Below, one piece after another: positions 46,466-58,215 of a stretch of 64,000 bases of DNA (the first letter of the stretch is position 1; each line of letters starts with the position of its first letter). A program made the position numbers and the translations under genes. Origin of the DNA: Pieris napi (Eukaryota; Arthropoda; Insecta; Lepidoptera; Pieridae). Under the pieces are notes generated by a model, which ran no database searches, had not been told where the DNA came from, and worked only from the letters and a program-made list of their open reading frames with translations. The stretch lies in assembly GCF_905475465.1 (NCBI RefSeq), contig NC_062244.1:2678501-2742500 (forward strand). Reading direction: 5' to 3'.

Positions 46466-47494
46466 ATATTTTCCCTGAGTAATATATGCTATATTTATTT
46501 TTAAGTAATTTAATGCTGTGCGAAGTCGGGACAGGTCGCTGAAACAAAAATACTGATAATAATTATATATGTTTAATAAAGTAGTTTAATTAATGTTTTT
46601 TATAACATATATTCATTAACAAAACTTACAGCGTAAACAAAGTATCAGAGTTTTGTAACCTAGCAGCAGTTAACAAATTAAATAATTAATTAGTTAATAC
46701 AGGTTGTGCTGACAACTTAATAATAAACTTCGTCTAATAACTCGTACTTGGATTTTTGTTTCATTTAATATAACTATAATTTATATAATCTTTAGTTCAA
46801 TTAGTCTTGTTAATCACTAGGTTAACATGAAATACTATTTACTAAGTCTTTTAGAAAAAGGTTTTAATGCTTTTTAAGTTTAACTTTTCTGGAAATAAAC
46901 AAAATGGCCAGTAGTTTCTTTACACATTATAAAATGAAAGAAGTGAAGTAGAAGAAATGAAGTATCCCACAGCCACGACTGTATGAACGCGATAAACCCA
47001 TAACTAACAAACTGTTAGTATTTGTAACGATTTACTGTCAAAAATGTGTGTTAATTGACTGAATTATAACTATTGTTGAACGAAATGCACGCAAGCAAAT
47101 CTTCGGGTGGATAATTAACATTCTATTGTAGCAAAATAAAACAATATAATATTCATAAAAGTAAATACAATCACAAAATTAAACATGAATATACAAATAA
47201 TTATTCATATGAGTGTAATAACTATCCCCACTTTTACTTTATACGACGGGAAAGTAATATGATGTTATGATAATATTATTCAATTAGAGTCTTGGACGGT
47301 AAGGTTGCCACAACGTTATTTAATCGGTAGCATTAATTAATTCGGTGATTCAGAGATACTGTTATATTTGTTACCATGGTTACGGCCATGGTAAAGATGT
47401 CTTTTTTAATACAAGTTTTACAGTTTGATGTTGTTTTTGTTTATTTTTGAAGGACTTTGAAAAAACTGTGTATCGTAATGAAAATAAATAGATC
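46466..47494. other. AT-rich stretch, nothing recognised
   Basis: No ORF above 60 codons and no repeat ends seen. Confidence 0.35.
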
Positions 47495-47741
47495 AGTGGC
47501 GCTACAACCTTTTTAGGTCTGGGCCTCAGATTTGTGTATCTGTTTCATGATCATTTGTCAATCTAATAGGCAAGTAGGTAATCAGCCTCCTGTGCCTCTC
47601 GCACGCGGGCGAAGTTTCCTTCACCGTTCGAGCGAATTTTAAATACGCAAATAGAAGGAAAAATCATCGGTGCACAGCCGGGGGTCGAACCTACGACCTC
47701 AGGGATGAGAGTCGCACGCTGAAGCCACTATGCCAACACTA
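47495..47741 (-). mobile_element. tRNA-derived SINE, antisense copy
   Basis: Tail GTGGCGCTACAACC, B box GGTTCGACCCCC on the minus strand (one change), A box TGGCATAGTGG. A 30-bp internal loss replaces the CGTCGACTTTTTGGG block. Confidence 0.9.
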
Positions 47742-47777
47742 TACACGCCATTAAAAAATAATGGTTCTAAATTTAAT

Positions 47778-47826
47778 GGGCATAGAACGGACAAGAAGAA
47801 CTGACTATAAACTCTATTTTAAATGT
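47778..47826 (-). repeat. Short non-LTR 3' tail fragment
   Basis: GGGCATAGAACGGACAAGAA, GAACTGACTATAAACTCTAT: the complement of the core at 13991-14230. It directly follows the SINE. Confidence 0.5.
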
Positions 47827-48807
47827 ATAATGTTATAACGTTTGTAATATCGTAATATTTATTTTAATTTTAGATATAATGACAGGCTACATGGCCATGT
47901 GAATGCTGAGGCAATCGAACTTCTTGACACAACATGAATAAGATGCCTAAAGAGAACTAAACCTTTTGAATTAATAAACCTAGTGTAGTTAATATAAGTG
48001 CAAATGCGGTATCTCGGCCACACGAACAGTGTCAAAACATTATAAAACACTAAGACTGTTAATGAACATTACCTTAGTTTAAGCTATTCACTAGTTTTAA
48101 GTCAACATAACATTACAGATTAGCCATAATTATTGTATAGGCTAGATTGTCATGCAAAGTCACACTCTTTTATGATGTTTTTTGTAGGAATAAAAACATA
48201 TAATGACACTTTTGATTAGGACTTTAAATAAACTAATTAACGGTTTTTATTTGAGGCAATACTTACACTTTAATATAAGTGTCGTTTTGAGTGCGAGTTT
48301 TTATTTCAATGTTACAATTGACAGCCCTATGTATCTGAGATGCACGAGATGAAATCAAAGCGAATCTAATTAAACATTATGTATTCTCCGCAAAAATATT
48401 ATTTACATTTGTTACTTAACCTCTTAGAAATTTCGGACAAGTTAGAAATTAATTTAAGTACACCACATCATCTTTAATACATCTATAAGAATTAGTCTAG
48501 CTATTCAAAGGGGGAACGCTGCCAGTATCTTCGGAACCTTGCCTAAAGGCACTCCTTTTAATAATATATTTTAGTTATTATATTTTAAGGTTTGTTATTT
48601 ATTGTTCTTTTTTTTCTATTTCTATTGTTCTTTAATAATACTTTAAATTGTATTATAAATCTTTAAACATTTAATAATACATCTACAGTAAAATACAATA
48701 TATCTATTTTAAAATCAATAACAATTACGGTGAACATAAATTATACAAAAATAATAAAATCAAATTTTAGTTTTTACCAGTAATCTTTTGCTTTTCTTTA
48801 AATTGAT

Positions 48808-49146
48808 CTACCCACCACCGAATATATCAAGCTCGGGATAAGTTGTGTTACATTCGCGAATTCGAATGAGAGCCTGAACTCCTCCATTCGTTTTTGCAGA
48901 TGGAATTTGTAGAATTATGCTGGATATGGACCTTGGGAATGAATAAAGGACAAAGTTTATGTTTTGTACTAGGTTCTGTATTTGACCATTTAACAATTTG
49001 TATATGTAACACCGGCTAGAAATCTTCGATCGTACAGTGACATCAAATTTCCTAAGTCGCTGATGGTAGAAGAGAATCCTGCTGATAGAGGAGAAATTTT
49101 TGTTTTTAATAACAAGATGATTGATTGAAGATGTCTTGTGGAACAT
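48808..49146 (-). pseudogene. C-terminal part of a non-LTR reverse transcriptase (CR1/Jockey-like)
   Basis: One open minus-strand frame of 112 codons ends in ELDIFGGG and a stop. Family-type blocks: LFYHQRLRKFDVTVRSK, YIYKLLNGQIQNLVQNINFV, YSFPRS and IPSAKTNGGVQALIRI. The '..YKLLNG.I.......I.F..PR' pattern and the 'DIF' end are what CR1- or Jockey-clade ORF2 proteins show. The catalytic YxDD region is not present; the element is cut at the right by an unrelated tail from 49130. The plain start codon of the frame has no meaning. Confidence 0.65.
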
Positions 49147-49345
49147 GGTGTAATGGTGGCCTTACAAACTTGGCGATTAAAAAAAGTGGCGGAGATTTTA
49201 TTGCCAGTCCTTCTCTTCCGTTCTTCGCCCTTGATTTGAGAACTGGCAGTAAATGTAAAATTAGAAGCATTTAATTTATATTTCTTTTTTGACGTTCATA
49301 AGTGTACATTGTGTTACCTATATGAATAAATGATTTTGACTTTTG
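49130..49345 (+). mobile_element. 3' tail of a non-LTR retrotransposon
   Basis: GATGTCTTGTGGAACATGGT, AAAAAGTGGCGGAGATTTTA, TTGATTTGAGAACTGGCAGT, CATAAGTGTACATTGTGTTA, ATATGAATAAATGATTTTGA. It overlaps the edge of the opposite-strand RT remnant, so it probably inserted there. Confidence 0.65.
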
Positions 49346-49479
49346 GTACAGGTGCCTGTTAGAAAATCGTGCACTTATTATTTTTTTAGGAGTTCTTATT
49401 TAGTAGCATGAGCAACCGAGCTGGTGGGTCTGTAAGGAGCCGCTGCCAATGGATCTGCAATGGTCGTAATCTGTTAGTT

Positions 49480-49620
49480 CGTAACTGCGATTGTAATCCC
49501 GACTTTAAATTGAGTTTGTGTACTGCGCAATCCCAAGGTTGCGACATCCTACGGATATTGAGAGAACTACATCGGAATTGCATACAATCGCGATTGGTAT
49601 CGCTATTGGAAGTTACAGAT
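49480..49620. repeat. Small MITE of the ACTCTGTAA type, one good end
   Basis: The right end TATCGCTATTGGAAGTTACA matches the intact copy at 57509-57614. The left half resembles it only loosely (TCGTAACTGCGATTGTAATC). Confidence 0.45.
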
Positions 49621-50222
49621 CGCAAGTGCGTTGTCGGCCTTTAAGGAAATGGTATTGAAATGTAATAAGTCATAACAGTTAAGAAATAGGGCTGGATGTC
49701 AGTGTTTCCCAACCTATATGCCATGCCCCACTTTAGCCTTTCTAAAATTATTATAACAAATTCGAATAAGTTTAAATATGTGTGTAATTATAAAAAAAAC
49801 ATTCTTCTCAACCAACTCAGGTCAGTTTTAAAGTTTTAACCCCATTAATACAATTCCCAGCTGCAGAAGTGGATTTTACTATGTGTCGAATAATACTCGT
49901 TAATATAGAACAGGTATAGGAAAATCATGATAAGTCTTAGACCAAAAATCGTGTATGTGGTATTTGCCTAAATGCTTAAGGAAACAGAAATCTGAAGGTC
50001 AAACAAGACAAAGAGATGTAATGCCAAGTTTTTTGTGTAATGCATTAAATATTATGAGTATTATCATAAATATTATTTTTGAAAAAAAAAATTAATTCAC
50101 TTTATATTCCACATACAAAAATAAAAAAATATATAACAAGATGCAACCCTCATTGCATAAAGTACTAATATTTCAGAAATTCTCTTTACGAAATTTTAAT
50201 TTTAAAAATAGAATTTCTATAC

Positions 50223-50345
50223 GCTAATTCTCTCTCTCTCAATCGGTCTCAATCTCTCTCCCTTTTCTTCGACAAAAACGCTGCACATTTTCGTGACGTT
50301 CCGTAACAAATTTACCTTCATACGCCTAAAGAAGTTTCACTTAAA
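50223..50345 (-). repeat. Possible relative of the GAAGTTATACTTC family
   Basis: The minus strand reads AAGTGAAACTTCTTTAGGCG, TATGAAGGTAAATTTGTTAC, GGAACGTCACGAAAATG, then a CT-rich run. It shares the CTTCTTTAGGCG motif and a GTCAC block with that family, but the rest differs. Confidence 0.35.
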
Positions 50346-50714
50346 AAATATGTAGCTCGTTAAAAATTTTAATTGCTAAACGGTTATTCATAACACTATA
50401 TACATTCAAAGTGCGTCGTGTGTATATTCTCAAGAGTATCAGAGAGAAAGCAGATAGAACGCCAAGATTGCGATGTAAGCTCCTATTAACGAACTTAATT
50501 ATATGTAATATAAAATGCAATTAAAACTCGCACATACAAACTAACAAAAACGTGTAAGGTATACATATTTTGAGATATTTTGATGTTAAAAAAAAACAAA
50601 CACCCTTTAATTCGGACAAGTTTATTTTCCTTATACATAAAAAAAACAAAGTTCCGTTTGCCGATCCCGACAAATTCAAATTCATTTATGAATTTAAAAA
50701 AATGAATATATATA

Positions 50715-50815
50715 AAATGCTTCTAATTTTACATTTACTGCCAGTTCTCAAATCAAGGGCGTAGAACGGAAGAGAATTACTCACAATAAACTCTCCGCCA
50801 CTCTTTTTAATGGCC
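50715..50815 (-). repeat. Non-LTR 3' tail fragment
   Basis: TGCCAGTTCTCAAATCAAGG, GCGTAGAACGGAAGAG, AAACTCTCCGCCACTC. It abuts the RT remnant at 50818 in the same orientation. Confidence 0.6.
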
Positions 50816-50817
50816 AG

Positions 50818-51025
50818 AAGCCTCCAGACCCTTTCATTCTGCTTACTCGCCCCATTCTTGACCAAACCTTGCCTGCAACTAGTTTTATATCATCTTCCCA
50901 TCTCTTTTACAGTCCGCCTCTTTTCCTTTTTCCAATTTTTGGTTTCTCATTATATTTTACTCCACTTCGCAGCTACTCTCCAGGTACCGTCCATCTCCAC
51001 TAGACATGTTCCTACAAAAGGACCA
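50818..51025 (-). pseudogene. Shred of a non-LTR ORF2 C-terminus (RTE-like)
   Basis: The minus strand gives KRWEDDIKLVAGKVWSRMGR, then VSRMKGSGGF, preceded by a stop and KLEKGKRGGL. 'RW.DDI...AG..W.R' is a conserved block near the end of RTE-like reverse transcriptases. One internal stop is visible. Confidence 0.6.
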
Positions 51026-51035
51026 TAGGAATATG

Positions 51036-51165
51036 TCGTCAAATTCAAATTCAAATTCAAAAATCATTTATTCACGTAGGTAACACAATGTACACTTGTG
51101 ATTCGTCATTAAAGAAATAAATATTAATGCTTCTAATTTTACATTTACTGCCAGTTCAAAAAACC
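51036..51165 (-). repeat. Non-LTR 3' tail with AATTCA repeat end
   Basis: Starts with (AAATTC)n, then ATCATTTATTCACGTAGGTA, ACACAATGTACACTTGTG and ACTGCCAGTTCA. The simple repeat is the element's 3' end seen in complement. Confidence 0.6.
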
Positions 51166-52649
51166 GTCTACCGTTTACCGTCAGCGAATATGAGGACAAT
51201 CGGAGATATTAATCATCAGTAAAAATCGCTTTTGATGCGGCCATGATTAAATAATGATTCTAATAATTACAATTTATAACCTAGACGCTCTAAAAGGGTT
51301 GAAGACCTTACGGAGCTTTTTATAAACTTATATAGGTTTCAAGGTGTGTTACAGATAGTTGTGAACTTCGTCTTATTTATTTCAAGTAATGTTAAGTTTT
51401 GTTAGGTACGAGCGAGTTATATAGAATAATTATTTGACAGCTTCGCTTCAAAGGGTTTGTCTTTCTCTACTACTAGAAACGTGTAACAATATAATAGGAA
51501 ATAACCAATTAAATCTTACAAAATTTAAATAAAGAAACAAGAGTGTAGACAAACGTAAATGTAAGAAATTTAGATTTTAAATCCGGCTTATACAGATTAA
51601 CGCTCAAAATGAATATGCAATCTCAATCCAATTTTAGCAATCTTAGATCGACAATTCAATCCATTTTTAAAGAAAGGATGGCAAAATTCAATCAATGGAT
51701 TGAGTTACCAATCTCAGGATTCAACTAAACGTTTATAAGTAAAACGTTTGTTATCCGCAGATATGTTAAACTTCCTTTAAAAATGGAATCGGCCTTTACA
51801 GTATTTACTAAAGCTAAATCATTTTACACTTATCATCCATAATATCGTCATTGTAGAATGATAATCTCGTATGTCAAAAAAGCATTTACTTTTTATTCTT
51901 AGACTCTTATGTCATTTAACTGGTATACTCTTATGAAGTAAGGGATTGGTTAATAACATAAATAAGTCCTTTTTACCATCCAAAACTATGGAAGCACATA
52001 TGTACATAATAATATTTTAACGAACATTGACGAAATGAAACATTTATTTCTTTTACTGTAAATATATCTCTGGAAATACGAGATTATTACGAATCGCTCC
52101 ACGAATGGAGGAGCTATGATTGAACCAAGAAATTGATTGATTTAATTTCAAATAAATTTTTCTACTTAAAAAATAAAAATAACTTACATTCATCTCTCAG
52201 TCTTCCCAAACCTCTCAGAAATGTATCCAGATGGTGCTGAGGAAACGGTTAAGCAGCCAGATAACAATCGGAATCGGTGATGACCTTCATCCGTTTTTTG
52301 AAGTCGGTTTATAATAAATTGCCTTGTTCCGGCTATAATTAAGTTGGCAGTTTTCCTACAACATGAATATGTCAAGTCGGAAGAAATTCTGTGAGGCCAA
52401 CCACATGTACAATTTCGTATCAACATTGACCTAGTAAAGGCGAGAATACATGAATTTGTTGCCTACATATAAGGCACTTTGATTGTCAAGCCTTCAAATC
52501 GGGCTGCTTCAAATAAAGACTGATCTTCAATGAAGATACAATTACGACGGAGTGTTAAAAGTCTAGTAGTTTCCTGTTTCTAAATCTTACCCTAAGAAAG
52601 AAGAAACCCGTCCACTCGCTTGCCAATGTTTTTTTCAAATATATAGAGT
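51166..52649. other. AT-rich stretch, nothing recognised
   Basis: Contains a CAATCTCAATCCAATTTTAG / TTCAATCAATGGATTGAGTT imperfect repeat patch near 51620-51720 and no gene. The 78-codon frame at 52190-52426 (minus) has no family look. Confidence 0.35.
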
Positions 52650-52830
52650 CAACCTGGCTGGAGGATCACCTGATGTCAAGATATATCTACGCCCATGGAT
52701 ACTGCCACAGGTCTTACACGTGAACCGGCCTTTTTAGAATAGCCTTTTCGAAGGACCTTAAGTCCTGATGGCTCACGGACACTCACATTGCCAGAAGGCT
52801 CGCAAGTGCGTTGCCGGCTTATAAATGCCA
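52650..52830 (-). repeat. GGCCGGCAACGCAC-family copy, rearranged
   Basis: CACCTGATGTCAAGATATAT and ACGCCCATGGATACTGCCAC come first, then AAGGACCTTAAGTC and a second ACACTCACATTGCCAGAAGG with GTGCGTTGCCGGC: two half copies joined. Confidence 0.55.
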
Positions 52831-53267
52831 CTAAGAACTGCTTTTAGAAATAAAATAAGCCTTTTACAAGCTCATTTAAAAGTTTAATATTGACGGTATT
52901 TTTATTACGGCCAATTTACTGCTTGTATTTGTTTTTCTTTATATTATCTCTCATATCAAATGCTTTGCAAGAGGTAGATGGTATGGGCTATATGCGGCCT
53001 TTTTATCGAATTAGCGTAAAAGATAAATAATATTTTATATTACTGACCAATTAGAGGCTTTCTATTTGATGTGTTTAAATAGTTTATACAAATGTACAAT
53101 TATGTGAAAACGCATTGTGACAGTGAAAATCCGAGACAATGTATGAGAAAATATATTCTTAAGATAATTTGTTGGGACCCAGACAACGTTTCCGTTTCTA
53201 GTGCATTCAATTAATCTCTTTTGTAACTTTTGCATCTGACTTCGTTTGCATAAGGGGTACACCAGGG

Positions 53268-53420
53268 GTCAACCTGGCCGGATGCTCACCTGGTGTTAGA
53301 AATACCTATGCCCATGGACTCGTGCTTTGCCAGCCTTTTAGGAATGGGTACGCACTTATGTGGAGTACATTTGGGTACTCCTGAGCGGAGGCTGATGGCA
53401 ATGCGAAGTATTCAGGGTCC
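53268..53420 (-). repeat. GGCCGGCAACGCAC-family fragment, diverged
   Basis: CAACCTGGCCGGATGCTCAC, CTGGTGTTAGAAATACCTAT, GCCCATGGACTCGTGC, then CAGCCTTTTAGGAATGGGTA. Confidence 0.5.
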
Positions 53421-53809
53421 AAAAGGGTGCCAGTTTGGCGAAGGATAAGCATTCTTTCATTAGTTTTAAAAATATCTATGGACCGCTGCTAGTAAATACA
53501 AAAATTTATAAACTATTCTACAGTCGACTGTAGATTTCAAGTTTTGACAAATCTGCATACAATATATGATGCTTGTCATATATTGTTTCTAATATAAGGA
53601 AGTGATCTAGTTATAATGTCATTGCAATATCCGGTGTACGATTTAAACGCTGAGGCGATAAATTAAAACTAAATGTGGCATTCGGTGTTAGGGAGTTCTA
53701 CAATTTTCGGCAAAACAATTGATTCGCGATAGGCATCACTACTTACCTGCTAACACACATAAATTATACATTGCTACAGACTTAAACTTGATAAATACTC
53801 AATAAGAAT

Positions 53810-53895
53810 AAAGACTCCTAAAGGCCTGCAACGCACTTGCGAGCTTTCTAGCAATGTGTGTATCACCTCCTGCCCATTTGCCTCCTGTTACATGA
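53810..53895 (+). repeat. GGCCGGCAACGCAC-family fragment
   Basis: AAAGGCCTGCAACGCACTTG, TAGCAATGTGTGTATCACCT, CCATTTGCCTCCTGTTACAT. Confidence 0.55.
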
Positions 53896-54344
53896 AAAAT
53901 AAAAATCCTAGATTATAGATTTGTATATGTACAACATATCTACGCCAAAAATTAACAACAATTATTACCCAATAATCAGATAAGAAATACCAATCGATCT
54001 TGTAATAGATTTTTTAAATAATGTTGTATTCTATCTAGAATAGGAATCGCTCTAGTCTATGACTTAGCTAATTCTATTATTAGCTTACACAAACAAGAAG
54101 GAGTTTTTATTGCACGTTCACAGACTATTGTGATAAACGATTCTTTATTTGCTTTCTCTTAATCACAAGTTTTTATAGACTATATATAGAAGTGCTGGTG
54201 ACATAGTTTTACAAATAGCTTTGATATTTTAATTTACAATTGTAATAATATCAGTAATAGTATAAAATAAAAGATTTTGGTGGTTCAACGTATCAGCATC
54301 GCAGCATAGCATACACAATTTTTTTAAATATTAAATCCCGGATA

Positions 54345-54465
54345 AAGTGCTCTCAAAAGGCCGGCAACGCACTTGCGAGCCTACTCTAAAAGTGAGTGTC
54401 CAAGGGCGGCGGTATCACTTAACATCAGATGAGCCTGCTATCCGTTTGCCCCTTGTTATATAAAA
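54345..54465 (+). repeat. GGCCGGCAACGCAC-family copy, clear core
   Basis: AAAAGGCCGGCAACGCACTT, GCGAGCC, GTGAGTGTCCAAGGGCGGCG, GTATCACTTAACATCAGATG, AGCCTGCTATCCGTTTGCCC, TTGTTATATAAAA. The fullest short copy in the window. Confidence 0.65.
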
Positions 54466-54837
54466 CAAGTCCCATAAAACCCTGACGAGGTACGGGACAG
54501 ATACATTTCTGTGCCTTTCATGTATTGTTTTCCTTTGCAAATAAGTTAGACTAGTGACATTTCCTCGCATATGTGTTAATTGCAATATATCCATCGGTGT
54601 CGGGTTTCGTATGGACGGCTGAGTATCGGAAAAGTAAACACTGCTTAGAAAAAAACCTATTTATTTTAACATTATAAGCATTTTTTATGTTCCTAGAGGT
54701 TTGAGACATTACAAGCGAGTGGATAAATTTTTATCTCCACTAACAAAAACAGAATGGCTAGACTGTACAATCAGCTCCAGGGCCCGAACAATCTCGATAT
54801 TTTCGTGGACCGCCCATCCAATTACAGGAAGGACATT

Positions 54838-55010
54838 GTGTTTATTTATTTATTTAAGTTATCATACATAATACTATATCTCCGGTATATGTTACAAACT
54901 CTTTTATCTAAATATATATATACGTATATATGAAGTCTTAGGTAATATAAATGTCATAAAAAATACAATTAAAATATAAATACAATAAAAACACCAGAAA
55001 TTTTTGTTAA
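54838..55010 (-). repeat. Probable non-LTR 3' end with (TTTA)n tail
   Basis: GTGTTTATTTATTTATTTAA then ATCATACATAATACTATATC. It resembles the T-rich ends at 20892 and 23100 in layout only. Confidence 0.3.
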
Positions 55011-55789
55011 TCAGAAAAAAATGACCTCAAAACAGCGGATTAGATATAGGCAGTAGGCACTTAATGGTTTCTTTTTGTTTCTTCTATTGGTTTGTTGGTT
55101 TTTTCCCTACATTTTGTAATTTGAGGTCTTTTGTTTTGTACCTATAATAATGTTTGTCTATGTAGACTTAAAGTGATTGAGTTCTAACATTTATCAATTC
55201 AGATTTTCGCAAATTTAGATTGAAAATAATTTTAGATTATAGATCGAGTAAAGCGGCTGTTAGTGATTGTAAGCCGTGGTTATAAGCGTTATGTGCACGC
55301 CGCGACGTCCGCACCGCACCTATCATCGAGGACACACATTGGTTGCCAAATTTATAACTTCTATCCTGTTTTTTGGTGTCGCCTTGTTGGGGCGGCTTCT
55401 AATAAATATATAAGACGCATATTTCTGTTTATGTAATCACATATATAGTAATAATACGTTACAACACCATAACGCATTTTATGTGGTAACTTTACCCAGT
55501 GACATTAGCTAATAAATTACGTTATTAATTTTGTAATTTCATGACACATTTCACACGTTTCATCTCTAACACAAGTGACAATTTACTGACAGTTAGTTTA
55601 CTCTTAGATACCTTAAACATGAATATAGTATATAAACAGGTTACTTGATTTCCTCCAGGCAACCCTAGTATAAAAAACGACGTACTACTTTATAGTATTA
55701 ATAAGTAACAAAATGTAATAATTAATATTTTCGTTTACATTATATGAATGTAGTGTGAACTCAGTTCCGTCATTTAGACGCCCATTTGG

Positions 55790-55965
55790 TCCGTTGGGCG
55801 TTAAGTCCTGGCTAATTAAGCCAGCCTAGCTTCTTCCAGAAGCTCAGAAGTTTCCTAGGAACCTTCGCAGGCTTCACAGAGCGACCTCACTGCTCGAGGA
55901 TCTCTATTCTTTGGGAAGCCACATCAACGCATTCCAGAACGTCAGAGGTATCAGGCACGTCAAGA
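55790..55965. repeat. GC-rich retroelement-like patch of unknown type
   Basis: Richer in GC than its flanks, with CTTCTTCCAGAAGCTCAGAA and GACCTCACTGCTCGAGGATC. The minus strand has a short frame TSDVLECVDVASQRIEILEQ. It is joined directly to the SINE piece at 55966. Confidence 0.35.
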
Positions 55966-56013
55966 ATCAGGGATGAGAGTCGCACGCCGAAGCCACTAGA
56001 TAAACACTGCTCA
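55966..56013 (-). repeat. SINE head fragment
   Basis: ATCAGGGATGAGAGTCGCAC, GCCGAAGCCACTAGATAAAC, ACTGCTC: only the first third of the tRNA-like head. Confidence 0.75.
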
Positions 56014-56785
56014 ATGTTCACAAATACATATATGAATATATTCATGATCAACTAGAAATATAGATCGTTTTCTCCAATTTGCAAAGTTGATCTATTTGAT
56101 AAAACAACATTCTTATTTGAAACTTTAATCCTGATTTCTCTGTATCTTTTCAATTGAATTTGAAAATATAACCGCCCGTACAATGCCATTTAAATTTAGC
56201 ATTTTATTCCGTCTTACTATCCTTTTCTATCCTCCACGATTTTCAGATGTGTCATGCATCTATGAATTGAATAACAGGTGAACCTTTTCTCCTATAGTTT
56301 TATTCCCAATAACATTTCCCATCAAAATATAATTTAAAGTCAATACACTTGTGAACGAGCATGAATACGTAGGTACATAAAAAGAAAAATACTTTTACTG
56401 CGACTTAACATAAATCAAACACAAATTTCAAATCTTGCTGCAATTTACATTATATCGCTAAAAGACCCGATCGATATTTACATTTTAAATTCGGTCCAAT
56501 GTCAACATTTTAAATTAAGATAAACATTCACCCAAATAAACACACGACATTTGAAAGTAAGTGAAAGTGCACCAGCAGCGTCCATGTTTTGTCTATAAAA
56601 TTACCTTAATTGCTCGTTTTACGAGATTCTGATTGAGAAATTAACAGCTATCGAGTATTTATTATAGTAATACTATTAGACACAAACCTTTATTAATAAC
56701 AATTAACTTAACATGTTCCATAGATCTTTCTTTATAGGCAAGAAACGAAATCTGTTCGTAGATTTTGTATCTAAGTCACTACATG
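56014..56785. other. No gene seen
   Basis: AT-rich, no ORF or repeat ends; probably intronic or intergenic. Confidence 0.35.
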
Positions 56786-57064
56786 TTAAGGCCGATTTAC
56801 ATTATCTTAGTGTTTAGGAGAGTGCTTTAGGATAGTACTTTAGTTGAAACATGTAAACGCTACTTGCTTTAGTACGGTTCTACTTGACTTTCAAGTTGAA
56901 TCAAAATAGAATCGCTTTTTATTTTTGTTTCAAGTGATACCCCTCCCGCGCCTGCGCATCCCCCCGAGATCTTCCCTCGTTGTGTGTAAACACGTAATTT
57001 AGTAAAATCTTTAGGAGAGTGCATAAGTGCCGTGAAACGCGTGCGTGATTTTTGATTTTTAAAG

Positions 57065-57226
57065 ATGGCTAAATGGTCGGAAGATACAACTATCAAATTT
57101 GTGTCTGAATATGTTGTTCACGAATGTTTGTGGAACGTTAAAAACAATTTATACAAAAACAAACAGGCTAGGCATTCGGCATACACTGCCTTAAAAGAAG
57201 CTATTTTGTTTATTATTTATATTTAG
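57065..57226 (+). pseudogene. Truncated MADF/Myb-SANT-like DNA-binding protein of a Harbinger element
   Basis: 53 codons. MAKWSEDTTIKFVSEYVVHE and CLWNVKNNLYKNKQARHSAY then TALKEA follow the MADF pattern: a helix 'fv.ey..he.LWn' followed by 'Yk.k..R..A...l'. MADF or Myb/SANT-like proteins are the standard accessory gene of PIF/Harbinger transposons, where they help nuclear import and binding of the ends. After KEA the frame runs into the opposite gene's sequence and stops, marking the deletion joint. The domain is cut before its last helix, so a working protein is unlikely. Confidence 0.75.
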
Positions 57227-57328
57227 TTTATTTATTTCGAATAAAATCTCGTCTTCTATTTGTTCCATAACTACAGTTAGTATTTTGCTTAGAATAGAGC
57301 GTATTTGCCGACGTTGTTGCGCGTTCAT
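57191..57328 (-). pseudogene. Possible N-terminus of the Harbinger transposase
   Basis: A 45-codon minus-strand frame from the ATG at 57328: MNAQQRRQIRSILSKILTVV then MEQIEDEILFEIN. Its position just inside the right terminal repeat, pointing inward, is where such elements carry the transposase start. No catalytic sequence remains. It overlaps the 3' end of the MADF ORF at the deletion joint. The call rests on position and general character, not on a conserved motif. Confidence 0.4.
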
Positions 57329-57508
57329 TGTGGCGCTGTAATGATACTCTACTGGAAGAAATGTAAACGTTCACTCGCAACGCACTAAAGCACTAAAGAA
57401 CTTGCCTTTCAAGTTGTATTAAAGCACTCTCCTAAACACTAAGATAATGTAAATCGGCCTTTATTCCGATTCCTGGTCACTCAAATCACGTCAAATGCTT
57501 GTGCTAGT

Positions 57509-57614
57509 ACTCTGTAATTCCCAATAGCTATAGCAATCCCAATTTTGGATATAGTTTCAATATTTTTATTGCTGAGAAAGTGGGCATCACTATCGCTATT
57601 GGAAGTTACAGAGT
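57509..57614. mobile_element. Small MITE, 106 bp
   Basis: Left end ACTCTGTAATTCCCAATAGC and right end GCTATTGGAAGTTACAGAGT are inverted over about 25 bp with three mismatches. No clear target duplication. Lies 48 bp from the Harbinger element. Confidence 0.65.
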
Positions 57615-58029
57615 TCCAGCGCTGTTTCCTTCTTCACGGCAAATACCAGGCAGCTAGAAGTTGAGTTCGAAATCTAATGTTTAGGTATTTATACTTTTGC
57701 GCGGTCGTGTAACATCTAATATGTTAACGTTATGGTCATGGATTTTCCCATACGATTTTCGGATGTTGTAATAGAGAATGCTTAATTGTTAACTGACCAT
57801 AAGTAATTTGAGTATTGCTTTACTGATCTAAAGCTTTATTGTTTGAAAGTTTGATTTATTTTGATCGAATCGATTGGACAACCGTCTTAAATTTGGTACC
57901 GATTAATAACGTTTTCACTTTTTTATTAAAATATCAAAATTTATCAGACATTTAACCAGTTAAACGTGACCTATATTTGGTATATCTTGGCAAATGCTTT
58001 TAATCTGTGGCATTTTTTAAATCGAGTCC
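57615..58029. other. AT-rich stretch, nothing recognised
   Basis: Probably intron upstream of the coding exon at 58369. No repeat ends seen. Confidence 0.35.
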
Positions 58030-58215
58030 AAATAAGTCAAAATTCAAAAATCATTTATTCATATAGGTAAACAAAATGTACAGTCGAACGTCAAAAATAA
58101 AATATGTATGAAATGATTCAAATTTTACATTTACTGCCAGTTCTCAAATCAAGGGCGTAGAACGGAAGAGAAGATCTGGCAATAAACTCTCCGCCACTCT
58201 TTTTAATCGCCGAAT
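58030..58215 (-). mobile_element. 3' tail of a non-LTR retrotransposon, antisense
   Basis: TCAAAATTCAAAAATCATTT end, TTCATATAGGTAAACAAAAT, GCCAGTTCTCAAATCAAGGG, AATAAACTCTCCGCCACTCT. It lies only about 150 bp upstream of a host exon. Confidence 0.65.

Larger units (their letters stand above)
56789..57460. mobile_element. PIF/Harbinger deletion derivative, 672 bp, 41-bp perfect TIRs
   Basis: The first 41 bases (starting AGGCCGATTTACATTATC) are the exact complement of the last 41. TTA flanks both sides (56786-56788 and 57461-57463). Two ORF starts point towards each other: a MADF-type protein on plus and a possible transposase start on minus. This is the usual convergent two-gene plan of Harbinger elements, with the middle deleted. 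Confidence 0.92.

Noticed and set aside
49386..49644. Overlapping ORFs of 79 and 78 codons on both strands
   Set aside because: Both lie in the small MITE-like repeat at 49480-49620 and have no domain pattern.
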